A DNA stretch of 64,000 bases from Acidobacteriota bacterium (GTDB lineage Bacteria > Acidobacteriota > Terriglobia > Terriglobales > Acidobacteriaceae). Of the stretch, positions 18,147 to 29,554 are shown piece by piece (position 1 is the first letter of the stretch; each line of letters begins with the position of its first letter). The translations under genes and the position numbers were made by a program. The stretch spans positions 248,001 to 312,000 of the forward strand of contig JABCZL010000004.1 of the NCBI GenBank assembly GCA_013289685.1. The letters run 5' to 3'. Below the pieces are notes generated by a model, which did not search any database, was not told the origin of the DNA, and saw only the letters and a program-made list of their open reading frames with translations.

Positions 18147-18256
18147 GTGGGGCGGACACTCCGGTCCGCCGCCCTTGAAGTTGATCCTGGTTGTAGGTAT
18201 TGAGCCGAAGTGGGCAAATCCAAGTCAAAGGCGGCGGACAAGAGTGTCCGCCCCAC
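18147..18256. repeat. MITE-like inverted repeat upstream of the helicase gene
   Basis: Two 27-base arms (18147-18173 and 18230-18256) pair with only two mismatches. The left arm begins GTGGGGCGGACACTC, the right arm ends GAGTGTCCGCCCCAC, and 56 bases separate them. It lies between the divergent ARPP-1 and uvrD/pcrA genes in a region of about 300 bases with no other visible content. Confidence 0.8.
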
Positions 18257-18302
18257 TCATTCGCTGTAAAATTAGATCAGCGATCCTGGAGCCACTTCCG
18301 CG

Positions 18303-21125
<2,823 letters not shown>

Positions 21126-21174
21126 TTTGCATCTCCGCCCTGCACCGGCGATAAACGGCGCGATTTCGACGGGT

Positions 21175-21270
21175 ACCAGCCGCGAATCGGCGCAAGACTA
21201 CAGCCCCCGGCGGAAGCCGTGGGAATCAGGCCACAAAGATTTCAGCCCCTAAGGGGCGAAAGAAACCGAG
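21175..21270. repeat. repeat region downstream of the helicase gene
   Basis: Non-coding stretch containing short palindromes: CCCCGGCGGAAGCCGTGG and a GCCCCTAAGGGGC core flanked by TTTCA/GAAAG. It resembles repetitive intergenic elements, and may also serve as a helicase terminator. Confidence 0.6.
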
Positions 21271-21320
21271 CGCAACCCGCCGGATAATCTGTACCAGAGA
21301 AGAGGACGTTCACCGCACTC

Positions 21321-21482
21321 ATGGCAAACACATCAAAGCTGACCAAAGAAGAACGTAAGAAATCCAAACGCGCCGCCCGCAAAAAGCGGAAAGCCGAGAA
21401 GCCGCTAAAGCCCCGCGACTACGCTCGCGGATCGAAAAAGCCCAAGGTCAAGAAACTGGCCCGCGGTCAGGCCAAGCGGTAA
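21321..21482 (+). CDS. small, highly basic 53-residue protein
   Basis: ATG 21321 to TAA 21480-21482 encodes 53 residues, of which about half are Lys or Arg (MANTSKLTKEERKKSKRAAR, then KKRKAEKP). There is no membrane segment. It resembles no family I can name. Its composition suggests nucleic-acid binding, for example with RNA or ribosomes. Codon use is consistent with a real gene, but the Shine-Dalgarno is weak (AGAGGA about 16 bases upstream). It sits alone between the helicase and the permease genes. Confidence 0.55.
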   Translation: MANTSKLTKEERKKSKRAARKKRKAEKPLKPRDYARGSKKPKVKKLARGQAKR

Positions 21483-21612
21483 AGGCAGCAGCGGCATTCG
21501 TGTGGGAGCGGGCGACTCGCCCGCTCCGTCGCGAAGCGACGCAGGTTTTGAGCTAATGGCTAAGAGCTAATGGCTAATAGCCTAGAGCCGGTTTTCAGGA
21601 GCCCACAACCGC

Positions 21613-23199
21613 TTGTCACAACCCACGGAACCCGCCGCCGTCATCCGTACCTCCGACAACCAGCTTTTCTGCTGCAAGTCGATCGACAAGCTGATCACCG
21701 ATTCCGAAGAGCCCGAGCGCCGGCTTAAAAAAACACTCGGCCCAGTTTCCCTCACGGCCCTCGGCATTGGCGCGGTGATTGGATCGGGCATTTTCACCGT
21801 GATCGGCACCGCCATCGCCGGTCAGAAATTCGATACTTCCTCCATCCTCAACGCGCCCTTGCTCGATTACATGATCCGGCACCACGCGACACAGGGCAGG
21901 CCGGGCGCGGGCCCCGCATTAGCGCTGTCGCTGGTGCTAGTGGCGATTGTTTGCGGCTTTACCGCGCTGTGCTACGCGGAGCTGGCGTCGATGATCCCCA
22001 TCGCGGGCAGCGCCTACACCTACACTTACGCGACCATGGGAGAGTTGATTGCCTGGATCATCGGCTGGGACCTGATTCTCGAATACGCGGTCAGCAACAT
22101 GGCGGTCAGCGTTGGTTTCGCCGCTCATCTCGTGGGCATGTTCGACTGGTTTGGCTGGCATCCTGCCTTGCGTTGGATCTCGCCCGCTTATCTGCCCGGA
22201 GGCCTCACCGACCTTAAAGGGAACATGCTTTACGCCCCGGGCCTGCATTTCGGCTTCGACATCCCCGCCTTTCTGATCGTGATGATTCTCACCGTGGTGC
22301 TGGTGCGCGGCATTCGCGAATCCACCGAAGCCAACAACACCATGGTGATCCTCAAGATCGCCGCCATCCTGGCGTTTGTGATCGCGGGCGCGCATTTTGT
22401 GGCGCCCGGCAACTGGCACCCGTTTGCGCCGCAGGGGTGGTCGGGAATTCTGACAGGCGGATCGATTATTTTCTTCACCTACATCGGTTTTGATTCGGTT
22501 TCAACCGCAGCGGAGGAAGCGAAGAATCCGCAGCGCGACTTGCCCATCGGGATCATCGCGACGTTGATTGTGTGTACGGTTCTCTACATATCGGTTGCGG
22601 TCGTCCTCACCGGCATTGTGCCCTGGGCGTCTCTGCTCGACGACGCCGCGCCCGTCGCCAACAGCCTTAAGCTGCTGGTCGCCCGTACCGGCTCGAACAC
22701 GTTGCGCTGGGTGGAGCTGGGCGTGCTGTTCGGCGCGATGATGGGAATGATTTCGTCGCTGCTGGTATTTCAGCTCGGTCAGGCGCGGGTATGGTTTTCG
22801 ATGTCGCGCGATGGCCTGCTGCCAAAGCTCTTTGGACGCGTGCATCCACGCTTCCGCACACCTTCGACCGCGACGTGGATTGCGGGATTCGTCGTCGGCA
22901 TCCCCGCCGGAATTTTGGACATCGGAACGCTCTCCGACCTTTCGAACATCGGCACGCTTTTTGCTTTTGCTCTGGTTTCGATCGGCGTGATCATCCTGCG
23001 CTACCGCGATCCCGGCCGTCATCGCGGATTCCGCGCCCCCGGCGGCATCGCAGCTCCGGTCCTGAGCGTCCTGTTTTGCGTCCTGCTGATGTCCGGCCTG
23101 CCGATTCTGACCTGGCTGCGTTTCTTTGCCTGGCTGGCAATAGGTCTGACGATTTACTTCATGTACAGCCGCCACCGCAGCGAGTTCGCAAGAAAGTAG
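21613..23199 (+). CDS. amino acid permease (APC superfamily, cationic amino acid transporter-like)
   Basis: 528 residues, about 12-13 transmembrane segments. The N-terminal signature RRLKKTLGPVSLTALGIGAV, then IGSGIF, is that of the APC/CAT (YfnA-like) permeases. The central TYIGFDSVSTAAEEAKNPQR is the conserved TM6-loop motif of this group. The TTG start at 21613 gives a cytoplasmic N-terminus; later starts are possible. It probably imports or exchanges amino acids. No regulator or partner gene is adjacent. Confidence 0.93.
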   Translation: MSQPTEPAAVIRTSDNQLFCCKSIDKLITDSEEPERRLKKTLGPVSLTALGIGAVIGSGIFTVIGTAIAGQKFDTSSILNAPLLDYMIRHHATQGRPGAGPALALSLVLVAIVCGFTALCYAELASMIPIAGSAYTYTYATMGELIAWIIGWDLILEYAVSNMAVSVGFAAHLVGMFDWFGWHPALRWISPAYLPGGLTDLKGNMLYAPGLHFGFDIPAFLIVMILTVVLVRGIRESTEANNTMVILKIAAILAFVIAGAHFVAPGNWHPFAPQGWSGILTGGSIIFFTYIGFDSVSTAAEEAKNPQRDLPIGIIATLIVCTVLYISVAVVLTGIVPWASLLDDAAPVANSLKLLVARTGSNTLRWVELGVLFGAMMGMISSLLVFQLGQARVWFSMSRDGLLPKLFGRVHPRFRTPSTATWIAGFVVGIPAGILDIGTLSDLSNIGTLFAFALVSIGVIILRYRDPGRHRGFRAPGGIAAPVLSVLFCVLLMSGLPILTWLRFFAWLAIGLTIYFMYSRHRSEFARK

Positions 23200-23252
23200 C
23201 GACAGCCGCGAGCGGTGAAGTGCGGGCTCTCAGCCGTCGGCAGATCACGCAC

Positions 23253-23318
23253 TGTCATCCTGAACGAAGCAGACCGATGCGCGAAGCGAATCGGTCTGCG
23301 CAGTGAAGGATCTCTGCA
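23253..23318. repeat. dispersed repeat (GTCATCCTGAACGAAG type)
   Basis: Between the convergent permease and esterase genes. The element begins TGTCATCCTGAACGAAGC and ends GTGAAGGATCTCTGC, with an inner palindrome ACCGATGCGCGAAGCGAATCGGT (arms ACCGAT/ATCGGT). It is a widespread intergenic repeat type. Confidence 0.65.
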
Positions 23319-23371
23319 CTCCCGTTCGCCAGCAAGGAACTCAAAGCGAGCCAATCAGAATCCCTCGCTCC

Positions 23372-24946
23372 TTACTTCGCCCACGCCCCCGCCAAAAATA
23401 AATACCGATCCCGCAAATCATCCTTGTGCGCCGCACACGGCGCATCCAGAAACATCACCCGCCATCCGTCCGCCGCCGTGTACACCGGCCACTTCGGCAG
23501 CCCCGCTCCGTTCGGATCGCCGCTGCGCGCAAAGTTCGCCCAGTATTTCTGCATCTCGTCGCTGAGTGCGCGGTTCTCCGCTTTCCACGCGACCTCGGCC
23601 TTGGAATCAAGTTGTCCAAACACATACTCAATCTCCGCCGAGTGATACGCCCCCAACTGCGGCCCTTTCGGATCTGCCGGCGGGCCAAGGTCGAAGCGAT
23701 AGCGATAGATCGGCTGCTTGCCAGTCTTAGCCTGAGATTCCATCCAATCCCACGTCGAGAAGGCAATAAAGCGGTCGCCCGCAAAATCCTGCGCAGAACG
23801 CAGCGCCTGCTCCGGCGTATCGGAGGGATAGAGCCGCACGAACTCCGCCGCCTTATCGCCGAATTCTTTCTGCGCTGTAGCTTTCAGACTGTCGGCCGTC
23901 GGCTTCTGCGGAGAATACGCAATCTCGTAGCTGCCTTCATCGTGATTCCATCCCGCCAGCAGTGGCACGTCGTTCTGTTTTCCCGCGGCAAAAATGGCAG
24001 GCACCGCCTCCGGCAGAAAATATCCATCCACATCCGGCTCGAAATCGAAGCCCCTTGATTGCGGCGGCGCGAAGGCCGCGAGCAGTTTCTCCGCCGGAAT
24101 GGCCCGCAGCTCGGCCAGCGTGCTCACTCCCAGCTTTGTGCTGACCGTCTTCACGTCTTTTTCTTCCCGCACCGACAGCGGCTCGAACGATAGTCCTCCG
24201 CTATAGAACGCCGCTCCGCTCTCACCGATCGCCTTCTGGAAGAGGCCTTTGGCCAGAGGCGAGGCCATCTGCGCGCTGACCGAAAATGATCCGGCGCTTT
24301 CGCCGAAGATGGTGACATTCCCCGGATCGCCGCCAAACGCCGCGATATTGTCATGCACCCAATGCAGCGCCGCCACCTGATCAAGCAAGCCGTAGTTGCC
24401 GGCTGCATTGCGTCCAGATTCTTTCGCGAGTTCCGGATGCGCCAGGAAACCGAAAACGCCCAGCCGGTAATTCATGCTAACCACGATCACACCCTGCTGC
24501 GCCAGATGCGTTCCATCCTGCCGTTGTTCCGAAGTGGTCCCGGCGACGAATCCACCGCCATAAATCCAAACCATCACCGGCAGCTTCTCCTTCGAAGGTT
24601 TCGCTGGAACCCAAACGTTCAGAGTCAGGCAGTCCTCGCTGCCGCCGGAGTCGCGAAAGTTCATGTCGCCAAACACTCTTCCCTGCATGCAATGCGCGCC
24701 AAACTCCGTGGCTTTTCGCACCCCGCTCCATGTGGCCGCGGCTGCGGGCGGCTTCCAGCGCAGATCGCCCACCGGCGGCGCAACGTACGGGATTCCTAAA
24801 AATGAGTGCACCCTGCCGTCGTCTTTACCCTCAACGACGCCCGAGGCAGTTTTTACCTGCGGCGCTGACGATTCCCCGAACAAACCCAGCGGCAAGATCA
24901 ACATTGCCGATAAGACGAGTGACCCGTGGACCACCTTCGTGTTCAT
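23372..24946 (-). CDS. secreted type-B carboxylesterase/lipase
   Basis: 524 residues with a signal peptide (LVLSAMLILPLGLFGESSA). The alpha/beta-hydrolase fold of type-B carboxylesterases is clear: the oxyanion region PVMVWIYGGGFVAGTTSEQ, the nucleophile elbow VTIFGESAGSFSVSAQM (catalytic Ser), the acid residue in the NHDEGSYE segment, and the His in LGAYHSAEIEYVFG. The N-terminal EDCLTLNVWVPA is also diagnostic. It hydrolyses carboxylic esters outside the cytoplasm. It is divergent from the adenosine deaminase-like gene, with about 110 bases between for both promoters. Confidence 0.94.
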   Translation of the reverse strand: MNTKVVHGSLVLSAMLILPLGLFGESSAPQVKTASGVVEGKDDGRVHSFLGIPYVAPPVGDLRWKPPAAAATWSGVRKATEFGAHCMQGRVFGDMNFRDSGGSEDCLTLNVWVPAKPSKEKLPVMVWIYGGGFVAGTTSEQRQDGTHLAQQGVIVVSMNYRLGVFGFLAHPELAKESGRNAAGNYGLLDQVAALHWVHDNIAAFGGDPGNVTIFGESAGSFSVSAQMASPLAKGLFQKAIGESGAAFYSGGLSFEPLSVREEKDVKTVSTKLGVSTLAELRAIPAEKLLAAFAPPQSRGFDFEPDVDGYFLPEAVPAIFAAGKQNDVPLLAGWNHDEGSYEIAYSPQKPTADSLKATAQKEFGDKAAEFVRLYPSDTPEQALRSAQDFAGDRFIAFSTWDWMESQAKTGKQPIYRYRFDLGPPADPKGPQLGAYHSAEIEYVFGQLDSKAEVAWKAENRALSDEMQKYWANFARSGDPNGAGLPKWPVYTAADGWRVMFLDAPCAAHKDDLRDRYLFLAGAWAK

Positions 24947-25058
24947 GCGCTTCCCTCATCGGATCGAATTCAAGACACCGCATTGTAACGGAAACAATCT
25001 GCGGACGGAGGTTTCCGCTCCCTCGCAAATCTTCCCTCAAGAATCTACAATCAGATCC

Positions 25059-26075
25059 ATGACCGCTGCAGTAGATCGCCCGCCCAATGCCTTCATCCGT
25101 CAACTCCCCAAGGCAGAGTTGCACCTGCACCTCGAGGGCGCGGTCGAGCCCGCGACGCTCCTCGAACTGCGCAAGCTTCACGGCGAACACCCCACTCTCG
25201 CCGAAGTCGAAGCCCTCTACGGCTACACCGATTTCCAAAGTTTTCTGATGGCCTTCAAGGCAGTCAGCGCGCACCTTCGCGGCCCCGACGACTACGAACT
25301 CATCACCTACCGCCTGATGCAGCGGCTGAAAGAAGAGAACGTGCTGCACGCCGAGGTCTATGTTGCCGTCGGCGTCTGCCTCTTCCGCAAACAGGATTTC
25401 CCAGCGATCTTCGAAGGTCTGGAGCGCGGACGCGCTCGCGGAGCGCGCGATTTCGGCGTTTCGCTGCTCTGGATCTTCGACGCGACGCGCCATTTTGGAG
25501 TCGAAGAAGCGCAAAAGGTTTTCGAGCTCGCCGCTCGTTACCGTGACCGCCATGTCATCGGCGTCGGCATTGGCGGCGACGAACTGAAGGCCCCGCCTGA
25601 GCTTTTCCGCAGCGTATACGGATACGCGGAAGACAACGGTCTGCGCCTGACGGCGCACGCCGGCGAGACTGGTCCTCCCGAGTCGATCTGGGGAGCGCTC
25701 AACCTCCGCGCCGAGCGCATTGGCCACGGCCTGACTGCCGGCCAGGATCCCGACCTGATCGAAGAGCTCGCCCAGCGTCAGATCCCCGTCGAGCTCTGCA
25801 TCACCAGCAACCTTCGCACCGGAGTGTGCAAGGCCGTCGCCGACCATCCCGCGAAACGTTATTTCGACCAGGGCATCATGATCACGCTCAATACCGACGA
25901 CCCCGCCCTGTTCGGCACTACGCTCTCGCGTGAATACCAGCTCGCTCAGGAAACTTTCGGCTTCACCGACGAGCACCTCCGCGAGTTAGCCCGCAACTCC
26001 TTCGAAGCCTCTTTTCTGCCGGCCGAAAAGAAGCTAGAACTCCTGAGCCTGTTCGACGCCGCTGCAGCACGGTGA
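25059..26075 (+). CDS. adenosine deaminase family amidohydrolase
   Basis: 338 residues. Zn ligands are visible: HLHLEG at residues 22-27, His in LTAHAGETGPP near 206, and Asp in LNTDDPALFG near 285. The active-site pattern VELCITSNLRTGV and the RIGHG motif are also typical of adenosine/adenine deaminases. ATG 25059 (MTAAVDRPPNAFIRQLPKAE) is chosen because the longer open frame back to 24663 is antisense to the esterase. Adenosine, adenine or another aminopurine could be the substrate; the sequence does not decide. Confidence 0.92.
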   Translation: MTAAVDRPPNAFIRQLPKAELHLHLEGAVEPATLLELRKLHGEHPTLAEVEALYGYTDFQSFLMAFKAVSAHLRGPDDYELITYRLMQRLKEENVLHAEVYVAVGVCLFRKQDFPAIFEGLERGRARGARDFGVSLLWIFDATRHFGVEEAQKVFELAARYRDRHVIGVGIGGDELKAPPELFRSVYGYAEDNGLRLTAHAGETGPPESIWGALNLRAERIGHGLTAGQDPDLIEELAQRQIPVELCITSNLRTGVCKAVADHPAKRYFDQGIMITLNTDDPALFGTTLSREYQLAQETFGFTDEHLRELARNSFEASFLPAEKKLELLSLFDAAAAR

Positions 26076-26094
26076 TCGGTTGCGAAAATGAAAC

Positions 26095-26146
26095 ATGTAG
26101 CGACAGCCGCCTCGGCTGTCCGGCCTGGGCGAAGCCCGGCCGCCCC
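26095..26146. repeat. dispersed palindromic repeat after the deaminase gene
   Basis: TGTAGCGACAGCCGCCTCGG with its pairing arm GGCTGTCC, then GGGCGAAGCCC. Same family as 10142, 27659 and 39101. Confidence 0.75.
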
Positions 26147-26202
26147 AGTGTCAGGATGTTGTAGAATCGCGAACGCACCGCGGCTGATCTGTCATCCGGC
26201 CC

Positions 26203-26373
26203 ATGAAGACCCTGAAAATTTCCGCAGTAGCCACGATTGCCGCCATGCTGGCGTGGTGGCTCGGCTTCGCGCAAAGGATCTGGCCTGCCCATCCTCAGCT
26301 CGCGGATTTCCTGCTGGCCCTGGTGATCTGTATCGTGCTTCAATTCACCTGGCCCGAACCACATAAGCACTGA
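26203..26373 (+). CDS. small membrane protein, 56 residues
   Basis: An ATG-to-TGA frame encoding 56 residues with two hydrophobic segments (VATIAAMLAWWLGFA and LADFLLALVICIVLQFTW) joined by a short loop (AQRIWPAHPQ), and a short charged tail. It precedes the deformylase-like gene by 15 bases in the same direction, so the two are probably cotranscribed. No family recognised; the two-helix hairpin shape is the only clue. Confidence 0.55.
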   Translation: MKTLKISAVATIAAMLAWWLGFAQRIWPAHPQLADFLLALVICIVLQFTWPEPHKH

Positions 26374-26388
26374 GAACTGACAACTGAA

Positions 26389-26946
26389 ATGTCCATCCGC
26401 GTCGTCCTCCAACTCGGCAACCCACTCCTGCGGCAAAAGGCCGCGCCGGTGGTAGACCCGACGGCGAGTGAGATCCACGACCTGGTCCGCGATCTCGCCG
26501 ACACGCTCGCCCACTGGCGATCCGCAACCGGCTACGGACGCGGCATTGCCGCTCCTCAACTCGGCGTTCTGCAGCGCGTCATTTTCCTCAAGCTCCCCGA
26601 AGCCGAGCCCTGGCCGCTGATTAACCCTGAAATCGTCGCACGCAGCGCAGAAAAAATCATTGTCTGGGACGCCTGCCTGAGTTTCCTCTCGATCTTCATG
26701 CAGGTCGAGCGCCACCGCCAAGTCACCGTGCGCTATCAGAACCTCAACGGCGAAACACACGAATTCAAAGCCGGAGACGACCGCAACCTCTCTGAACTCT
26801 TGCAGCACGAAATCGATCACCTCGACGGCATCCTCGCCATCGACCGAGTCGTCGACGTGAAAACCATCTGCACCCGCGAAGAATTCGAAAAACGTTACCG
26901 CGACGCCAGCCCATATGCGGTCACTCCAGCTACAATCAATCACTGA
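26389..26946 (+). CDS. peptide deformylase-like protein
   Basis: 185 residues with the three deformylase motifs. Motif 1 is GYGRGIAAPQ (48-57). Motif 2 is DACLS (residues 94-98, with metal-ligand Cys96), where most enzymes have EGCLS. Motif 3 is HEIDH (140-144), with two metal-ligand histidines and the catalytic Glu141. All metal ligands are kept, so activity is plausible. The altered motif 2 suggests a paralog that may not be the main housekeeping enzyme. Neighbours are a small membrane protein and a racemase-like gene, not fmt. Confidence 0.85.
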   Translation: MSIRVVLQLGNPLLRQKAAPVVDPTASEIHDLVRDLADTLAHWRSATGYGRGIAAPQLGVLQRVIFLKLPEAEPWPLINPEIVARSAEKIIVWDACLSFLSIFMQVERHRQVTVRYQNLNGETHEFKAGDDRNLSELLQHEIDHLDGILAIDRVVDVKTICTREEFEKRYRDASPYAVTPATINH

Positions 26947-26961
26947 ACTGGCAACCGGCAG

Positions 26962-27651
26962 ATGTTACACATCGGCATCGTCGCATCCAGCGCGGAGGGC
27001 GCCGCGCTCTGTTATCGCACCATCTGCGTCGAGGGTGCGGACCTGCTCGGCCCCTACAATCATCCCGAAGTATCGATGCACGGCCATCCGTTTCTTCAGT
27101 ATAAGAACTGCATCGACGCCAACGATTGGGCCGGCATCGCCAAACTCATGCTGTCGTCCGCGGAAAAGCTCGCCCGGGCCGGCGCCGACTTTCTCATCGC
27201 TCCCGTCAACACGGTGCATCAGGCTTTCGATCTAATCGCGCACCGCTCCCCGCGTCCCTGGCTGCACATCGCGGTCGAGGTCGCCAACGAAGCCAAGCGG
27301 CACGGCTACAATCGCCTCGGAGTCCTCGGCACCCGCTCGCTGATGGACGGCCCGGTCTACCGCGAAACTCTGAAAGCTGCGGGTATCGAACACCGCGTCC
27401 CCGGCGGTGAGCAACGCGAACGCATCCACCGCATCATCTTCGATGAACTGGTGCTGGGAACATTCCTGCCGCGCACCCAGGCCTATCTCACAGAGGTAAT
27501 CCGCGGCCTGAAAGACGAAGGCTGCGACGCGGTAGCCTTGGCCTGCACCGAAATTCCGCTACTGATGACGCCAGAGTCCTCCCCGCTCCCCATGCTGGAC
27601 TCCACGCGCATCCTGGCCAGAGCCGCCCTGCGCAAGGCGGTGGAAGGCTAG
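26962..27651 (+). CDS. aspartate/glutamate racemase family protein with one catalytic Cys missing
   Basis: 229 residues matching the Asp/Glu racemase fold (HIGIVASSAEGAALCYRTIC at the start, GVLGTRSLMDGPVYRETL in the middle). The C-terminal catalytic cysteine is present (Cys195 in VALACTEIPLL). The first one, normally in a 'CNT' motif, is replaced: the sequence reads APVNTVH, with Val82 at the Cys position. Two-base racemisation needs both residues, although some members use Thr in one place. Activity or substrate is therefore doubtful. It starts 15 bases after the deformylase-like gene. Confidence 0.85.
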   Translation: MLHIGIVASSAEGAALCYRTICVEGADLLGPYNHPEVSMHGHPFLQYKNCIDANDWAGIAKLMLSSAEKLARAGADFLIAPVNTVHQAFDLIAHRSPRPWLHIAVEVANEAKRHGYNRLGVLGTRSLMDGPVYRETLKAAGIEHRVPGGEQRERIHRIIFDELVLGTFLPRTQAYLTEVIRGLKDEGCDAVALACTEIPLLMTPESSPLPMLDSTRILARAALRKAVEG

Positions 27652-27658
27652 AAGTTCT

Positions 27659-27802
27659 ATGTAGGGACAGCCGCCCCCGGCTGTCCGCCGAGCGCAGCTC
27701 GGCGGTGTTGAGCGCTCCTCGAAGCGGAGTTCGCCGTGTGAGAAGAAGCTTTGTCATTTCGAGCGAGCCGGAGCGAATGCGCCGGCGAGTCGAGAAACCT
27801 GC
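27659..27802. repeat. two dispersed repeat types before the ACT gene
   Basis: 27659-27706 is a TGTAGGGACAGCCGCC copy with arm GGCTGTCC and the palindrome GAGCGCAGCTC. 27752-27802 is another type, beginning GTCATTTCGAGCGAGCCGGA and ending GTCGAGAAACCTGC. Confidence 0.7.
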
Positions 27803-27821
27803 TGTTTTAGCTTTTGCATTT

Positions 27822-28274
27822 ATGACGACCGCAAATCGGGAAGACGAACGCCCCCATGGCAGCCAGCAACTCAAATTCCGCTGGCTCCCCGGCCCCTACG
27901 CCATTGTGCGCCTCGCCCCTGAAGCGCCCGTCCTCGCCTGGGCCACACAAGGCGACTTCACCTCGATCACGCGCACGGCTGATGAACTCTCCATCGTCTG
28001 TCCAACCGCCAATCTTCCGCCGGAGGTCCACTCGCCGCATCGCTGGATCTGCCTGAAACTCGAAGGCCCGTTCCCCTTTTCGCAAACCGGAGTCCTGCTC
28101 TCTTTCATCGAGCCGCTCTCGAAAAACGAGATCCCCATCTTTGCCATCTCCACGTACGACACGGACTACGTGCTGATTCAGGAAGAGTGGGCCGGAGCGG
28201 CGATAAGCGCCCTGCAGGCCGCCGGTCACGAACTGTGGCCCAGAGATGAATCCTGGCGCAAGCTGATCGAGTAA
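27822..28274 (+). CDS. ACT-domain protein
   Basis: 150 residues from ATG 27822 (MTTANREDER). The upstream part of the open frame is repeat sequence and is not used. The chain looks like two ACT-type halves: FRWLPGPYAIVRLAPEAPV and ELSIVCP, then WICLKLEGPFPFSQTGVLLS, PIFAISTYDTDYVLI. This layout resembles the CASTOR/ACT-7-type amino-acid-binding proteins. It is a likely cytoplasmic sensor or regulator of amino acid metabolism; partner unknown. Confidence 0.8.
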   Translation: MTTANREDERPHGSQQLKFRWLPGPYAIVRLAPEAPVLAWATQGDFTSITRTADELSIVCPTANLPPEVHSPHRWICLKLEGPFPFSQTGVLLSFIEPLSKNEIPIFAISTYDTDYVLIQEEWAGAAISALQAAGHELWPRDESWRKLIE

Positions 28275-28282
28275 GCGGCGCC

Positions 28283-28390
28283 TTTCTCTGCGTCCTCCGC
28301 GGCGCCTCTGCGATCTCCGCAGTTAAAGGCTTCTAAAGCTCTTAACCGCGAAGAACGCAGAGAAAGCCGCGGAGATCGCGGAGAAAACCA
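28283..28390. repeat. large inverted repeat before the radical SAM gene
   Basis: Arms of the 'CTCTGCGTCCTCCGCGG' type at about 28287-28320 and 'CCGCGAAGAACGCAGAGAAAG' type at about 28345-28385 face each other. Similar strings occur at 34938-34975 (CTCCGTGTCCTCAGTGTCCT) and 5590-5632. It is a widespread intergenic repeat. Confidence 0.6.
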
Positions 28391-28503
28391 AATGCCCGCC
28401 CGGAACAACCGCATACGCTGCCGTTCAACCCGCCGAAACGACTAAACGCTGTCGCCGCGCATGCGCTAATGCCCCAGCCTGTGCTGTAATAGATGTAACC
28501 CTC

Positions 28504-29532
28504 ATGCCATCCGTTCTTACAACCCTGCGCCGCCGCGCCAAAGCCCTGCACCGCAATCTGCGCGGAGCGAATATGGGCATCCGCGCGCTCGCTTCGACCG
28601 ACCACCCGCTGCTGGCGCACATCATTCCCATGCGCCGCTGCAATCTGGCCTGCACCTACTGCAACGAGTACGACGATTTCTCCAAGCCCGTGCCAATCGA
28701 GGAAATGTATCGCCGCATCGATAAGCTGGGCTCGCTCGGCACCGCGGTCGTGACTATTTCCGGCGGCGAACCGCTGATGCATCCCGAACTCGACGACGTC
28801 ATCCGTCGCATCCGGGCCAATGGCATGATCGCCGGACTCATCACCAACGGCTATCTGCTGGTCGCCGAGCGCATTCAGCGCCTCAACCGCGCTGGACTCG
28901 AGTGGCTGCAGATTTCCATCGACAACGTGAATCCCGACGAAGTCTCGAAGAAGAGCCTGAAAGTTCTCGACAAAAAGCTGCAGTTGCTCGCCGAGCACGC
29001 CGACTTTCACGTGAATATCAATTCCGTAGTGGGCGGCGGCATCTCCCATCCCCAGGATGCACTGGTGATTGGCAAGCGCGCGATCGAGCTGGGATTCACC
29101 TCGACCATCGGAATCATTCACGACGGCAGCGGCCAATTGCAGCCGCTGAACGACGAAGAGCGCCGCATCTACCACGAGATGCAGGCAATGGAAAAAAGCA
29201 GTTTCACTCGCGTCCACGCTTTTCAGGACAACATTGCGAAGGGCCAGCCCAACGACTGGCGTTGCCGCGCCGGCGGCCGCTATCTCTACATCTGCGAAGA
29301 CGGGCTGGTACATTACTGCTCGCAGCAGCGCGGCTATCCCGGGGTCCCGCTCGCCACCTACACCCGCGACGACCTGCGCCGCGAATACCTCACCGAAAAA
29401 TCCTGCGCCCCGCACTGCACGGTCTCCTGCGTGCACCAGGTTTCCATCTTCGATTCCTGGCGCGCCCCGCAATACCCCGCCCCGACGATCTCCGCCGCGG
29501 CCACTGCGAACGAGTTGGTGCAGATCAAATAA
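28504..29532 (+). CDS. radical SAM protein with C-terminal cysteine cluster
   Basis: 342 residues. The radical SAM [4Fe-4S] motif CNLACTYC (Cys46, 50, 53) and the SAM-binding GGEP ([15 protein letters not shown]) are clear. After the partial TIM barrel a second cysteine set appears: [19 protein letters not shown] and CAPHCTVSC near residues 253-310, reminiscent of SPASM/twitch auxiliary-cluster domains. Such proteins modify peptides, lipids or enzymes. No peptide precursor was seen nearby. A decayed copy of its 3' end lies at 33170-33415, on the far side of the pseudopilin operon. Confidence 0.9.
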   Translation: MPSVLTTLRRRAKALHRNLRGANMGIRALASTDHPLLAHIIPMRRCNLACTYCNEYDDFSKPVPIEEMYRRIDKLGSLGTAVVTISGGEPLMHPELDDVIRRIRANGMIAGLITNGYLLVAERIQRLNRAGLEWLQISIDNVNPDEVSKKSLKVLDKKLQLLAEHADFHVNINSVVGGGISHPQDALVIGKRAIELGFTSTIGIIHDGSGQLQPLNDEERRIYHEMQAMEKSSFTRVHAFQDNIAKGQPNDWRCRAGGRYLYICEDGLVHYCSQQRGYPGVPLATYTRDDLRREYLTEKSCAPHCTVSCVHQVSIFDSWRAPQYPAPTISAAATANELVQIK

Positions 29533-29554
29533 CAGTCGGACTGGCCCGCGAGGT

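Noticed and set aside
24831..25976. 381-codon minus-strand frame
   Set aside because: Opposite the adenosine deaminase-like gene with all metal ligands.
28342..29472. 376-codon minus-strand frame
   Set aside because: Opposite the radical SAM gene; its C-terminal fragment also recurs opposite the pseudogene, as expected for a shadow.
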